Positions 52,988 through 62,174 of a stretch of DNA of 64,000 nucleotides are shown in pieces. Position numbers and translations under genes: made by a program. Positions within the stretch are counted from its first letter, which is position 1. Every line of letters starts with the position of its first letter. The notes under the pieces were generated by a model that was not told the origin of the DNA, ran no database searches, and saw nothing but the letters and a program-made list of their open reading frames with translations. This DNA comes from Aquipuribacter hungaricus (GTDB lineage Bacteria; Actinomycetota; Actinomycetes; Actinomycetales; JBBAYJ01): NCBI RefSeq assembly GCF_042663885.1, contig NZ_JBHSXV010000001.1, one strand, 5' to 3'.

Positions 52988-53242
52988 ATGATGCTGCGTC
53001 CGGAACGCCCCGTGCCCTTCGCCCCACCAGCGAGACGCTTTCGCCTGCCCGACGCGCACCTTATACACGCCGGCACCGCCGGCGAGGTCCCCGCCCGGTA
53101 CGCCATCCCCGGCGCCGGCGTCACCCTGCACGTGCACGCCGTCGACATCACCCCCGACCTCAAGGCCGTCGAGGCGCAAGTCGAAGGGATGGCGACCCAC
53201 CTGCTGCCCAGGCACAACATCGAACCGGCGAGGAGCGCATGA
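52988..53242 (+). CDS. 84-residue orphan in the helicase-DUF262 operon
   Basis: An 84-residue protein starting MMLRPERPVPF and ending HNIEPARSA. It has no recognised family; the middle (RYAIPGAGVTLHVHAVDITPDLKAVEAQVEG) looks like one beta-hairpin and a helix. Its stop overlaps the DUF262 start by four bases (ATGA). If the helicase TGA at 52932 is read through, the helicase would end at 52991 and overlap this ATG in the same way, which supports both genes being real and coupled. It could be a small partner or antitoxin-like protein, or a remnant; no evidence decides. Confidence 0.55.
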   Translation: MMLRPERPVPFAPPARRFRLPDAHLIHAGTAGEVPARYAIPGAGVTLHVHAVDITPDLKAVEAQVEGMATHLLPRHNIEPARSA

Positions 53243-54615
53243 GCATCGACGAACTCACGGTGACAACGGACACCCGTGGTTCGACCGCCCCCGAGCTCCG
53301 GCGGGTGGACGTCGTCACGGTCGGCAGCGTGCTCGACCAGCGTAGGCTCTCCATCCCCCGCTACCAGCGGCCCTACAGCTGGACCCCCGCGACCGCGCTG
53401 CAGCTCCTGGACGACATCCATGACGCCTTTACCACCACCGGCGCACCTTCGTACGTGCTCGGCGCGCTAATCCTGCACCGCCACGGCGACGACCGCCTCG
53501 ACGTGATCGACGGACAGCAGCGCCTCCTCACCCTCCTGATGATCGTTCAGCTCCTTGACGGCCGACACGACGGGAAGGTGCTGCCTAGCGAAGCGCCCAC
53601 CTCACCGGTCGTCCTCGTTCGCACGCAGCTCGCCGCTCGGATCAGGAAGATCGACAAGCGACAGGCCCTGAAGGAGTACATCCGGTCGAGCTGTTGGCTC
53701 GTCCAGGTGCAGACAGACGATGCGGACGAGGCCTTCCGCGTATTCGACTCCCAGAATTACCGCGGCAAGCCGCTTCTGCCGCACGACCTGCTCAAGGCGC
53801 ACCACCTGCGGGCGATGCAGGACGAGAGCGAGGCCATGCAGTCCGCCGTCGTCGAAGGTTGGGAGAGGATCCCCGACGACCAGCTCGACCGGCTGTTCTC
53901 CGCCTACCTCTACCGGATCCGGCAGTGGTCCAACGGGCTGCCCGCCCGGCGCTTCACCGTTCGCGACATCGACCTCTTCAAGGGCATCTCACCTCACGGT
54001 GTGGCATCGCCCGCCGATCGGTACCACCTCGCGGCACAGGCCGCCGTGCCGATGCTGGCGGCGTGGAACCGCACGCAATCCGGCGCCGGTGACGAAGCCG
54101 CCGCAGCCATTCGGGACGCTCAGCGCGCCCGCTTTCAGCTCGACGCGCCGGTCACCGCGGGGCGCGCCTTCTTCGACATGGTCGCCTTCATGGACGAAGA
54201 GCTTCGGCGGCTCCGCAAGGAGCACTATCCGCCGGAGCACGACGACTTCGCCTCCACCGACGCGGACTTCCGCGAGCGATCGGGCAAGAGCCGCTTCCGC
54301 TACGTCTCCGAGCTGTTCCTCGCTGCGGTGCTGCAGTGCACCAACAAGTTCGGCGACAAGGACATCGACGAGCATCGCGACCGCCTGTTCCACTGGGCGT
54401 ACTTCTTGCGCGTGACGAAGGCACGCGTGCAATTCGCTTCGGTCGACAACCGGGCTCGCGAGGCGGGGTCCGCTTTCGCCATCACCAAGGCGGCGTCGAG
54501 GCCCCGCGAACTCCGTCGCCTCGTGCTTACGCCAGCCACACCGGCCAGCGATCCTGATACCGACCCGACGCTGACCGCCTCACTACGCATCATTGAGGGA
54601 GGCCACCATGACTGA
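53239..54615 (+). CDS. DUF262 protein, first of two
   Basis: A 458-residue protein. The N-terminal SIPRYQRPYSWTPATALQLLDDI and DVIDGQQRLLTLLM are the conserved DUF262 (GmrSD N-terminal) motifs, which bind and hydrolyse nucleotides through the DGQQR segment. The C-terminal half is helical, with no HNH motif, so this is the non-nuclease type. Starts at an ATG with AGGAG seven bases upstream and overlaps the next gene by eight bases. DUF262 proteins act in type IV restriction of modified phage DNA (GmrSD) and in BREX-linked BrxU. Here two different DUF262 proteins are co-translated, an uncommon layout. Confidence 0.88.
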   Translation: MSIDELTVTTDTRGSTAPELRRVDVVTVGSVLDQRRLSIPRYQRPYSWTPATALQLLDDIHDAFTTTGAPSYVLGALILHRHGDDRLDVIDGQQRLLTLLMIVQLLDGRHDGKVLPSEAPTSPVVLVRTQLAARIRKIDKRQALKEYIRSSCWLVQVQTDDADEAFRVFDSQNYRGKPLLPHDLLKAHHLRAMQDESEAMQSAVVEGWERIPDDQLDRLFSAYLYRIRQWSNGLPARRFTVRDIDLFKGISPHGVASPADRYHLAAQAAVPMLAAWNRTQSGAGDEAAAAIRDAQRARFQLDAPVTAGRAFFDMVAFMDEELRRLRKEHYPPEHDDFASTDADFRERSGKSRFRYVSELFLAAVLQCTNKFGDKDIDEHRDRLFHWAYFLRVTKARVQFASVDNRAREAGSAFAITKAASRPRELRRLVLTPATPASDPDTDPTLTASLRIIEGGHHD

Positions 54616-56608
54616 GCGCCCGGTACAGGCCGAACTGCTTTCCATCGGCGAGGTCTTCCAGGATGCCTCGTACCAGGTCCCGATCTACCAGCGGAACTAC
54701 TCCTGGAGCGAGGAGGAGATCGGGCAGCTCATCGACGACATCTGGAGCGCCGCCAGGGACGCGGGCGCGGAGGTCGACGACGCGGCCACGTACTTCCTCG
54801 GCAACCTCGTGGTGGCCGAGCGGCCCGACGGGACGACACAGACAGAACTCCGGCACTTCGACGTCATCGACGGCCAGCAGCGGCTCACCACGCTGTCACT
54901 GCTACTCGAAGCCCTCGACACCCAGGCTGACCCCCACCGGCCGGGGCCCTACCTCCTGTACGCATCCCGGCCCGGGGCTGCAGCCGCCCTGGCAAACCCC
55001 GGCTCGCCAGACGGGGGTGGCGGCCCGGCCGCGTCGGTGCACACGGCATTCCGGATCATCCAGCAGTCCCTGGCCACCCATCTCGGCAAAGACGACAACG
55101 GGACGGCACGTCAGGCGTTCGCCACCTTCCTGTTGCAACGGGTCCGCCTGGTGCGGGCGACCCTCGACGCGTCCACCGACCTCAACCGCTACTTCGAGAT
55201 CATGAACACCAGGGGCCAGCAGCTGGAGCAGGTCGACATCGTCAAGGCACGGCTGATGCGCCTGCTCGGCGACGAGCCCGACGACCAGAACTGCTTCGCT
55301 TGGATCTGGGACGCCTGCGCCGACATGGACACCTACGTCCAGATGAGCCTCACCCGCGTGGCCAGGGCGGTCGACCCCGTCAGCCTGCGGAGGCAGATCT
55401 TTGGGCCGAGCTACGACACGCTGCAGGGACATGACTTCGCCACGCTCAACACGTTCCTGCAACGCTTTCGTGGCGAAGGCGTCGTCGTGGTCGGCAGCCA
55501 CGAGGACGGCGGCCTCGAGGAGGCCTTGGTCGCCTACGCACGAGCGCCTGAGCCCTCGGCAGCAGCCGACGGGGAGGGCTCTGACCGCTTCCGTTCCCCC
55601 ATCATCTTTGCCAGCTTCCTGCTCCATGTACTTAAGGTCCTCGACACCGGCCCTTCGGCCGATGACGACACGGACGACGGTGGACTCGACGACAACAAGC
55701 TGATTGTGTTGTTCGACAAGCGGTTCGGGAGCCAGACGGATCACACAGGGAGCCGCGACGCCGTAAAGCGCTTCGCCGAGACCCTGCTCAGGTGCCGGTT
55801 CGTCTTCGACAACTTCGTGCTCAAGCGGGAGTACACGGGCAGGAACGGCGACGATGGAGACTGGTCGCTGCGCCGGCTGACCCAGGGCACGAAGCCGTCC
55901 TCGGTGACCTACCAGAACGCCTTCGCAGGTACCGAGGCCTCCGAAGAGGATCACGCCCTGCATCGCCGAGCGCTATTGCTGCAGTCCATGCTCCGCATCA
56001 CGTACACCTCGCCGCGGACGATGCACTGGATCACCGCGGTGCTGCGCATGCCCGAGCTCGACAGAGACGGCAGTACGTCCGGCGCGGCCGTAGTCTCACG
56101 GCTCGAGGACTTCGCCAGGGCGCGGGTCCGCGCCGCCTACTTCGCCGGTAAGACGCCCTCAGGCTTCGCAATCGAGCGAATCGTCTTCACCTACCTCGAC
56201 TACCTGCTACTACAGCGGGACAGCAGGACGGGCTACCGGTTCACGTTCCGCAACTCCGTCGAGCACTTCTTCCCGCAGCAACCCGACCGGGACCAGGCGG
56301 ACGACGTAGAACTCCCGCAGGGGCTCAACTCGCTGGGCAACCTCGCTCTCATCAGCGTCGGCGCCAACTCCAAGTTCAGCAACAACACGCCGCGCCGCAA
56401 GAGCGACTTCATCAGGTTGATCGCTCAGAGCCCGAAGCTGCAGCTCATGGCCCAGCACGCTGAGACGTGGGACGACGAGGCGATCGACGCCCACTGCCGA
56501 GAGATGGAGCGACTGCTGGGGGAGGACGTGGCGAACGCGCCGCCGCCCGATCACCACCTCGGCGCTGTGAGCCAGCCCGGCAGCGGCGACCAAGGCACGG
56601 CAACCTAA
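54608..56608 (+). CDS. DUF262-DUF1524 (HNH) protein, second of two
   Basis: A 666-residue protein with DUF262 at the N-terminus (YQVPIYQRNYSWSEEEIGQLIDDIW, HFDVIDGQQRLTTLSLLLEAL) and a DUF1524 HNH nuclease at the C-terminus (RNSVEHFFPQQP, LNSLGNLALISVGANSKFSNNTP). This is the GmrSD fusion plan, a nuclease that cuts DNA with modified bases using nucleotide hydrolysis. Overlap with the preceding DUF262 gene means near-equal expression and perhaps a hetero-complex. No methyltransferase is nearby, in line with type IV behaviour. An EcsC gene follows after 53 bases. Confidence 0.9.
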   Translation: MTERPVQAELLSIGEVFQDASYQVPIYQRNYSWSEEEIGQLIDDIWSAARDAGAEVDDAATYFLGNLVVAERPDGTTQTELRHFDVIDGQQRLTTLSLLLEALDTQADPHRPGPYLLYASRPGAAAALANPGSPDGGGGPAASVHTAFRIIQQSLATHLGKDDNGTARQAFATFLLQRVRLVRATLDASTDLNRYFEIMNTRGQQLEQVDIVKARLMRLLGDEPDDQNCFAWIWDACADMDTYVQMSLTRVARAVDPVSLRRQIFGPSYDTLQGHDFATLNTFLQRFRGEGVVVVGSHEDGGLEEALVAYARAPEPSAAADGEGSDRFRSPIIFASFLLHVLKVLDTGPSADDDTDDGGLDDNKLIVLFDKRFGSQTDHTGSRDAVKRFAETLLRCRFVFDNFVLKREYTGRNGDDGDWSLRRLTQGTKPSSVTYQNAFAGTEASEEDHALHRRALLLQSMLRITYTSPRTMHWITAVLRMPELDRDGSTSGAAVVSRLEDFARARVRAAYFAGKTPSGFAIERIVFTYLDYLLLQRDSRTGYRFTFRNSVEHFFPQQPDRDQADDVELPQGLNSLGNLALISVGANSKFSNNTPRRKSDFIRLIAQSPKLQLMAQHAETWDDEAIDAHCREMERLLGEDVANAPPPDHHLGAVSQPGSGDQGTAT

Positions 56609-56610
56609 CT

Positions 56611-56633
56611 CAACACGTGGCCATGGCGTGTTG
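56611..56633 (+). terminator. Short hairpin between the DUF262 and EcsC genes
   Basis: CAACACG pairs with CGTGTTG around a 9-base loop just after the DUF262 stop. It may reduce readthrough, but no T-tract follows. Confidence 0.4.
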
Positions 56634-56661
56634 CTGTGGTGGAAGAACAGCAGGAGGCGGC

Positions 56662-57669
56662 GTGAATCTGGACGGACAGCCAAACCGGGGGCCGGGGGCC
56701 ATGTCCCCGTACGAGCGGGAGCAGTGGCAGGATCTCAATAAGTATTGGGAGCGGAAGTCCAGCCGGCGTGGCATGCCGAAGGCGGTGGCCAGTAGCGGTC
56801 GGGCGGTGTCGCGAGCAGCCGGCGGGGCCGCTGCTGCCGCGGGTCGAGTGGTCCCGGGGCCGGTCAAAGCCGCGGCGACGAGCGTCGGCGACACGATCGC
56901 CGATCATGCGCTGCAGCCAGCCCTCAAGGGCGCCGTGGGACTGATCGAACTGGTTGACGCGTGGGCCACGGACCTCATCGACCCTGCTTCCGTCGTCAAG
57001 CTGGCACGCGCCCGCGGAGTGGACATCGGAGACTTTTCGGAACTCAGTGGACGGGACCTACGTGACTGCGACCGACTGGTCGCTCGGGACACGCTCAAGT
57101 GGCGGACGGCCGGGGCCCTGGAAGGAGCCGGGATGGGCGCCGTCGCGCTGATCCCGGTTGCGGGGCTACCGCTGTCTGTCACCGCTGACGTGGTGATACT
57201 GCAGATCTTGAGTGTCTCCATCGCCACCCGCATCGCTTACTCATACGGGATTGATGGCGCATCACCCGCGGAAAGTGATTTCATCACGGAGCTGGCAACC
57301 GGTGCTCTTGCGCGGCAGGCGACGAAGATCGTGCCGCTGCGAGACGCTGGGCGCGCCCATCAGGCGGCTGCCAAGCGTGTGCGCTGGTCTCCGAAATTGC
57401 GCGACGACCACGTGCTAGTCGCGAAGCTGGAGCAGTTCATGGCCAAGTGGTACACGGGCGGAAAGGTGCCCGTGCAGCACATGTCGAAGGCACTTTCGGT
57501 CTTCGCCATCGTGGTGGGAGCTGGTGTGAACGCGACCACGCTCGGGCGTGTGTCCTCGCACGCGCAGCGGTACTGCCGGACTCGATTCCTGGCTGAGAAG
57601 TACGGCTTGGAACTACCAGCGGCGCTCAGGAAGGGCGACGTAGCGGAGGATCTAGGCCACGACTTCTGA
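56662..57669 (+). CDS. EcsC-family protein
   Basis: A 335-residue protein, less GC-rich than the chromosome average here. From about residue 80 it shows the EcsC pattern: TIADHALQPALKGAVGLIELVDAWA, a Gly/Ala-rich hydrophobic stretch GAGMGAVALIPVAGLPLSVTADVVILQILSVSIATRIAYSYG that may enter the membrane, and FITELATGALARQ. The N-terminus is basic and Ala-rich. EcsC proteins are poorly understood; they occur in some defence neighbourhoods. GTG at 56662 has AGGAGG upstream; an ATG at 56701 is possible. Same direction as the DUF262 genes, convergent with the PLD-helicase. Confidence 0.8.
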   Translation: MNLDGQPNRGPGAMSPYEREQWQDLNKYWERKSSRRGMPKAVASSGRAVSRAAGGAAAAAGRVVPGPVKAAATSVGDTIADHALQPALKGAVGLIELVDAWATDLIDPASVVKLARARGVDIGDFSELSGRDLRDCDRLVARDTLKWRTAGALEGAGMGAVALIPVAGLPLSVTADVVILQILSVSIATRIAYSYGIDGASPAESDFITELATGALARQATKIVPLRDAGRAHQAAAKRVRWSPKLRDDHVLVAKLEQFMAKWYTGGKVPVQHMSKALSVFAIVVGAGVNATTLGRVSSHAQRYCRTRFLAEKYGLELPAALRKGDVAEDLGHDF

Positions 57670-57760
57670 GGGGCGCACCTCTGTCGCGCCTAGCAGGCGG
57701 GCTTCGGCGACGGCGGAGAGCCTGTTAGTCCTCCGGTTGCGCATGCATAAGGCCACCCCC

Positions 57761-60700
57761 TCACGCCACCACGGACGCCGCCCGGAACGTGTCCACCGGC
57801 ATCCCGTGCCGCAGCCGCCAGGTGATCGCCATCGGCCGCTCCCCCTCGTGCGACACGTATGTCGCCGGCCCCAGGCACTGGTAGGTGGCCGCACCGCCCC
57901 AGCCGGTGCTCCTCGTGGGCCGGACGAACAGCAGCACGTGGCTCCCCCGCTCCGCGTGGTGGACGTACCGCTGCCCCGTGGCGGATGAATCCGCGGTGGC
58001 GTTCTGGGACTCCCAGTGGAACGTGTCCCGGCTGATGGCGTAGTCGCTGTACATGGTCTGCGGCGAGAAGTGCCTCTCGTCCTTGGTCAGCGTCACCAGG
58101 AACGCGTCTGTCCGAGCCTCGGGGGCCCAGACCACGCCGGACGCGTGCCCCTGGGTCTTGCGCGGCGAGACGCCGTCGATCCCCGCCCAGCCGAGGGCAG
58201 CGAGAATCTCGTCTCGGCTGTAGTGGGCATGGGTCTGAAGCGTGACCTGCTGCAGCCCGGCCTCCAAGGGCGCGGTGACGTGCTCCGCGCCTGCCAGTCC
58301 TAGCTCGACGAGCTGACGGAGCTCGTCCCGTACGGCGGGGTGGGCAGCGAGGACGTCGAAACCCTCCTGGTAGGTGACGTGGCCGCCCCCGTTGGGCCAC
58401 AGCGAGAAGAACATCATCCGCGCGAGGCGCTGCTCCCGCTCGGACAGCTGGTCGTAGCGCCACCCGTCGCCGAGCAGGCGGACGTACAGCGCTGCCCGCT
58501 CCGGGTCGTCGACGTGGGCGAAGGCGCTCGTCCGCCCGAGCAGCTGCTGCTCGACCGGTCCGGCCTCGGGCGTGGGGAGGCCAGCCTGCCGACGCAGCTG
58601 TGTCCAGGACCCGGCCCGGAACACGTCCGCCAGCTCGCGCCCGGCCTCCCGCAGCCAGCCGGCCAGGGGCAGGTCGCCGTGGCTGCGGACCTCGTGCAGC
58701 AGCTCCTTGCGGTTGAGCCTGAGCTGGCGGCGGACGTTGTCGAGCACGACGTCCCGGGCCACCGCGTCGAGCACGAGCTCGCACCCCGACGGCAGGAGCC
58801 CGAAGCCTGTCTCGAGCTGGCGCTCGAGCCCCGAACGGCTGGCACCGGTGAGGGCGCGGTACTTGAGGTCGAACCGGAACTGACGGCTCTGCTGCCCGAT
58901 GAAGTCCAGCACCGTGAGCACCGGCTTGTCGGCGGTCCGGCGCAGCCCGCGACCCAGCTGCTGGAGGAAGACCGTCGCGCTCTGCGTCGGGCGGAGCAGG
59001 AGAAGGGTGTCGACGTCGGGGACGTCGAGGCCCTCGTTGAAGAGGTCGACCGCGAAGAGCACGTTGACCGTGCCGTCCTTCAGCGCCTGGAGGGAGTCGG
59101 CACGGTCCTCACGGGAGGTGGCGCCGGAGACGGAGCGCGCGGGGATGCCCGCCGCGTTGAACCGGTCGGCCATGAACTGCGCGTGCTTGACGGACACGCA
59201 GAACCCCAGCGCGCGCATGCGGGTCGGGTCCAGGACCTTGTCGCGGAGCTCCTTGAGGACGATCCGGACCCGGGCGTCGTCAGCGGTGTAGAAGTTTTCC
59301 AGGTCGCCGGTGCTGTACTCCCCCGCACGCCAGTCGAGGCGGGACAGGTCGGTCAGGTCGCTGATGCCGAAGTAGTGGAACGGGCACAGCAGGTCGTTCT
59401 CCAGGGCGTCCCACAGGCGCAGCTCGGACGCGATCCTGCCGCCGAAGAAGGACAGGATGTCGAAGTCGTCGCCACGTTCGGGGGTGGCGGTCAGGCCGAG
59501 CAGCTCGTCGGGCTGCAGGTGCTCCAGCAGCCGGCGGTAGGTCGCTGCCCCGGCGTGGTGGAACTCGTCGACGACCACGACCTCGAACTGGTCGGGGGCC
59601 AGGCGCTGCAGCCCGTCCGCGGACAGGCTCTGCACGCTGGCGAAGACGTGCCGCCACCGGTCCGGCACCTCGCCCCCGACGTACAGCTCGCCGAACGCCC
59701 CGTCGGCCAGGACCTCGCGGTAGGTCCGGAGCGACTGCTCGAGGATCTCCTTGCGGTGCGCCACGAAGAGCAGGGAGGGCCGGCCCGGCATGCGGGCGTA
59801 GTCCAGGGCCGCGATGACGGTCTTCCCGGTGCCGGTCGCGGCCACCACGAGGTTGCGGTGGTGCCCGTGCGTCTCGCGCTCCACCCGGAGCTTGTCGAGG
59901 ATCGCCTCTTGGTGCGGGTAGGGACGGACCTCGAGACCGCTGATCGTCCGGGTGACGGTGCTGCGCTCCTGATGCCCGCCGGCGACGGCGAGCGCCTGGT
60001 CGAGCCTCTCGCGGTCTGTGTCCGGGTCGTAGGTGACGAAGGCGGGGTCGGCCCAGTAGGTGTCGAACGTCGCCTCGAACTTGGCCGTCAGCTCCGGCGT
60101 GTGGGAGCCGGCGAGCTCGACGTTCCACTCCAGCCCGTCGAGCAGGGCCGCACGGCTGAGGTTGGACGAGCCGACGTAGGCGGTGTCGTAGCCGCTGCGG
60201 CGGCGGAACAGCCAGGCCTTGGCGTGCAGCCGGGTCGACTGCGTCTCGTAGTTGACCTTGACCTCGGCGCCGAAGTCGCGCACCAGCCGGTCGAGTGCCG
60301 TGCGATCGGTGGCGCCCATGTACGTCGTGGTGAGGACGCGGAGCGGGACGCCTCGCTGCCGCAGGTCCGCCAGCTGGTCCTCGAGGACACGGAGGCCGTA
60401 CCACTTGACGAACGCGCAGAGCAGGTCGACGCGGTCGGCCGTGGCCAGCTCGGCCCGCAGCTCGGCACCGAGCTTGGGGTCGGTCGTGGAGTTGGTGAGC
60501 AGCGCGGGCCGGGACAGCGGGACGGCCGGACGGGTGCCGAGGAGGGTCCAGACGCCGGGCTGCTCCTGCCGGGCCACGGACAGCAGCTGCTGAGGGCCGG
60601 GCTCGACCGCGTCGCTGTCGATCTGCGCGAGGAGCGTGTTGACCATCGCGACCCGGTCGGCAGGTGCGAGGCCGGCGAGCGCACGGGCGACGCGGCGGCC

Positions 60701-60889
60701 GACGTGGTCGCCGAGAGCCGTGGCCTGCTGACCGTCGGGCACGTCCTCGGTGATGGCCCGCAGGTCCGCGAGGCGGGCGAGCAGGTCGCGGGTGAGGAGG
60801 CTCTCGTAGATGCCGGTCGGGAGAGCGTCGTCGGCCACAGCCGGCAGCTTGGCACGGACGGTGACGCTCGGTGGGCGGAACGTGCGCAA
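57761..60889 (-). CDS. PLD nuclease-DEAD helicase-DUF3427 protein
   Basis: A 1042-residue protein. Residues about 140-270 hold a phospholipase-D nuclease fold (VDLLCAFVKWYGLRVLEDQL, RLHAKAWLFRR with HxK, YVGSSNLSRAAL). A superfamily 2 helicase follows: VVAATGTGKTVIAALDYA, VVVVDEFHHAGAATY, LLGLTATPERGDDFD and LLLRPTQSATVFLQQLGRGLRR. The last 250 residues are DUF3427 (THAHYSRDEILAALGW, GVVWAPEARTDAFLVTL). Such proteins are widespread, including in defence islands, and are thought to act on foreign or damaged nucleic acid. TTG at 60889 or GTG at 60838 may be the start; neither has a strong ribosome binding site. Confidence 0.9.
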   Translation of the reverse strand: MRTFRPPSVTVRAKLPAVADDALPTGIYESLLTRDLLARLADLRAITEDVPDGQQATALGDHVGRRVARALAGLAPADRVAMVNTLLAQIDSDAVEPGPQQLLSVARQEQPGVWTLLGTRPAVPLSRPALLTNSTTDPKLGAELRAELATADRVDLLCAFVKWYGLRVLEDQLADLRQRGVPLRVLTTTYMGATDRTALDRLVRDFGAEVKVNYETQSTRLHAKAWLFRRRSGYDTAYVGSSNLSRAALLDGLEWNVELAGSHTPELTAKFEATFDTYWADPAFVTYDPDTDRERLDQALAVAGGHQERSTVTRTISGLEVRPYPHQEAILDKLRVERETHGHHRNLVVAATGTGKTVIAALDYARMPGRPSLLFVAHRKEILEQSLRTYREVLADGAFGELYVGGEVPDRWRHVFASVQSLSADGLQRLAPDQFEVVVVDEFHHAGAATYRRLLEHLQPDELLGLTATPERGDDFDILSFFGGRIASELRLWDALENDLLCPFHYFGISDLTDLSRLDWRAGEYSTGDLENFYTADDARVRIVLKELRDKVLDPTRMRALGFCVSVKHAQFMADRFNAAGIPARSVSGATSREDRADSLQALKDGTVNVLFAVDLFNEGLDVPDVDTLLLLRPTQSATVFLQQLGRGLRRTADKPVLTVLDFIGQQSRQFRFDLKYRALTGASRSGLERQLETGFGLLPSGCELVLDAVARDVVLDNVRRQLRLNRKELLHEVRSHGDLPLAGWLREAGRELADVFRAGSWTQLRRQAGLPTPEAGPVEQQLLGRTSAFAHVDDPERAALYVRLLGDGWRYDQLSEREQRLARMMFFSLWPNGGGHVTYQEGFDVLAAHPAVRDELRQLVELGLAGAEHVTAPLEAGLQQVTLQTHAHYSRDEILAALGWAGIDGVSPRKTQGHASGVVWAPEARTDAFLVTLTKDERHFSPQTMYSDYAISRDTFHWESQNATADSSATGQRYVHHAERGSHVLLFVRPTRSTGWGGAATYQCLGPATYVSHEGERPMAITWRLRHGMPVDTFRAASVVA

Positions 60890-60953
60890 GTCCTGAGCCG
60901 TCAGCCGGACGGCAGCGCGCGCGGCCGTCCGGCTGGGTCAGCGCGCTGCGCGG

Positions 60954-62078
60954 CTACAGGTCGAACCCCGCGACGACCCCCGCATGGTCCGACGCCCAGA
61001 ACGGCGGCACCCCCTGGAACGGCACGTCACCGACCACGACGGCCTCACCGGGCACCGCTCGCGCCGCACCGCGGCTGAGGACCAGGTCGATCCGGGTGCG
61101 CAACGTGGACACCGGGTTGTTCAGGGCTCCCGGCGCCAGCGGCGGGGTGCTCGAGGTCTGGCAGCAGGTGAGGCCAGCGCCGAGGAGACGCTCGTCCCAG
61201 GCGTCGCGGAACCTGCCCCGGGCGGTCAGCTGCGCGTACGACGTCGTCGAGGACCCGTCCGCGGCGGAGTTGAAGTCGCCGGTGGCGATGACCGTCCCGC
61301 GCCTGCCGGGGCCGGCGAGGAACTCCGCGGCCTGGGCCTGCTGCACGGCCGGGAACGCCTCGGTCTCCAGGTGGGTGTTCACGAAGCGGAACGGCTTCCT
61401 GTCCAGCCGCGCGTCGATGCTCACCCAGCCGCGGTCGAACGACAGCGGCCCGACCGGCGACGGCAGCAGCGCCTGCGCCCGGTACCGGCCGCTCTGCGGG
61501 TTGCTCCAGGTCAGTCCGGGGGTGTCGTCGTTGACGAGGATGACGTCGCGGTCCTGGAGCCGGACCGCGCACGTGATGGTCGGGCCCGGCTGTACGCAGC
61601 CCTGCGTAGCCAGCGCCAGCGGGGCGGGACCGATCGAGGCGTTGTCCACCGTGGCGGCGACCGAGTAGTCGAGCCCGCGCGCCTCGAGCGCCTCCTGCAG
61701 GACCGGGAGGAAGTCGTAGCCGGGGGGCGGGTTGACGCCCGACGTCGTCCAGCGCGTCACCTCCTGCAGCCCGACGAGGTCGGGCGAGGTGGCCTCGATC
61801 TCGTCGGCGAGCGCCTCGGCGCGGGCGGGGAAGTCGGTGTACTGCACGGTCGCGTAGATCCGCGCGACGGCGGCGACGAAGCCCTCGGGGGTGGTCGCGG
61901 TCAGCGCGGGCGCCAGGCTCGAGCCCAGGTACAGGTTCCGGGTCATGACGACCAGGTCGGGGTCCGAGCCGGGGGCGGCGGACGCCGGCACTGCCGGGAC
62001 CGCGGCGACCAGTGCGGCGGTGAGCGCGGCGGTCAGCACGCCGAACGCTCGGCGGGTGAGAGAGCGGGGCTCGTGCAC
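60954..62078 (-). CDS. Exported endonuclease/exonuclease/phosphatase family protein
   Basis: A 374-residue secreted hydrolase. GTG at 62078 follows GGAGGTAGG with good spacing and opens a signal peptide (LTRRAFGVLTAALTAALVAAVPAVPASA; the RR suggests possible TAT use). The metal-dependent core shows LVVMTRNLYLGSS, DLVGLQEVTRWT with the Glu, FVNTHLETEAFP, IATGDFNSAADGS and the final WASDHAGVVAGF His. Substrates in the family range from DNA to sphingomyelin and inositol phosphates; the enzyme's own target is not clear. It marks the return to ordinary chromosome. Confidence 0.9.
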   Translation of the reverse strand: MHEPRSLTRRAFGVLTAALTAALVAAVPAVPASAAPGSDPDLVVMTRNLYLGSSLAPALTATTPEGFVAAVARIYATVQYTDFPARAEALADEIEATSPDLVGLQEVTRWTTSGVNPPPGYDFLPVLQEALEARGLDYSVAATVDNASIGPAPLALATQGCVQPGPTITCAVRLQDRDVILVNDDTPGLTWSNPQSGRYRAQALLPSPVGPLSFDRGWVSIDARLDRKPFRFVNTHLETEAFPAVQQAQAAEFLAGPGRRGTVIATGDFNSAADGSSTTSYAQLTARGRFRDAWDERLLGAGLTCCQTSSTPPLAPGALNNPVSTLRTRIDLVLSRGAARAVPGEAVVVGDVPFQGVPPFWASDHAGVVAGFDL

Positions 62079-62174
62079 GGGGCCTACCTCCGTCGGTCGG
62101 GCCGATGCCAGTGGACGGAGCGTAGGCGGCGGGGTCGTCGAGCGGAGGTGATACGGACGTACCGGTCGCCGGTC

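Noticed and set aside
57680..57720. Imperfect hairpin near the EcsC stop considered as a tRNA or attachment site
   Set aside because: No cloverleaf, no TpsiC-like consensus and no second copy elsewhere in the window.
58340..61078. 912-residue plus-strand frame over the PLD-helicase
   Set aside because: Shadow of the helicase gene; composition is Gly/Val/Arg-rich and no domain is seen.
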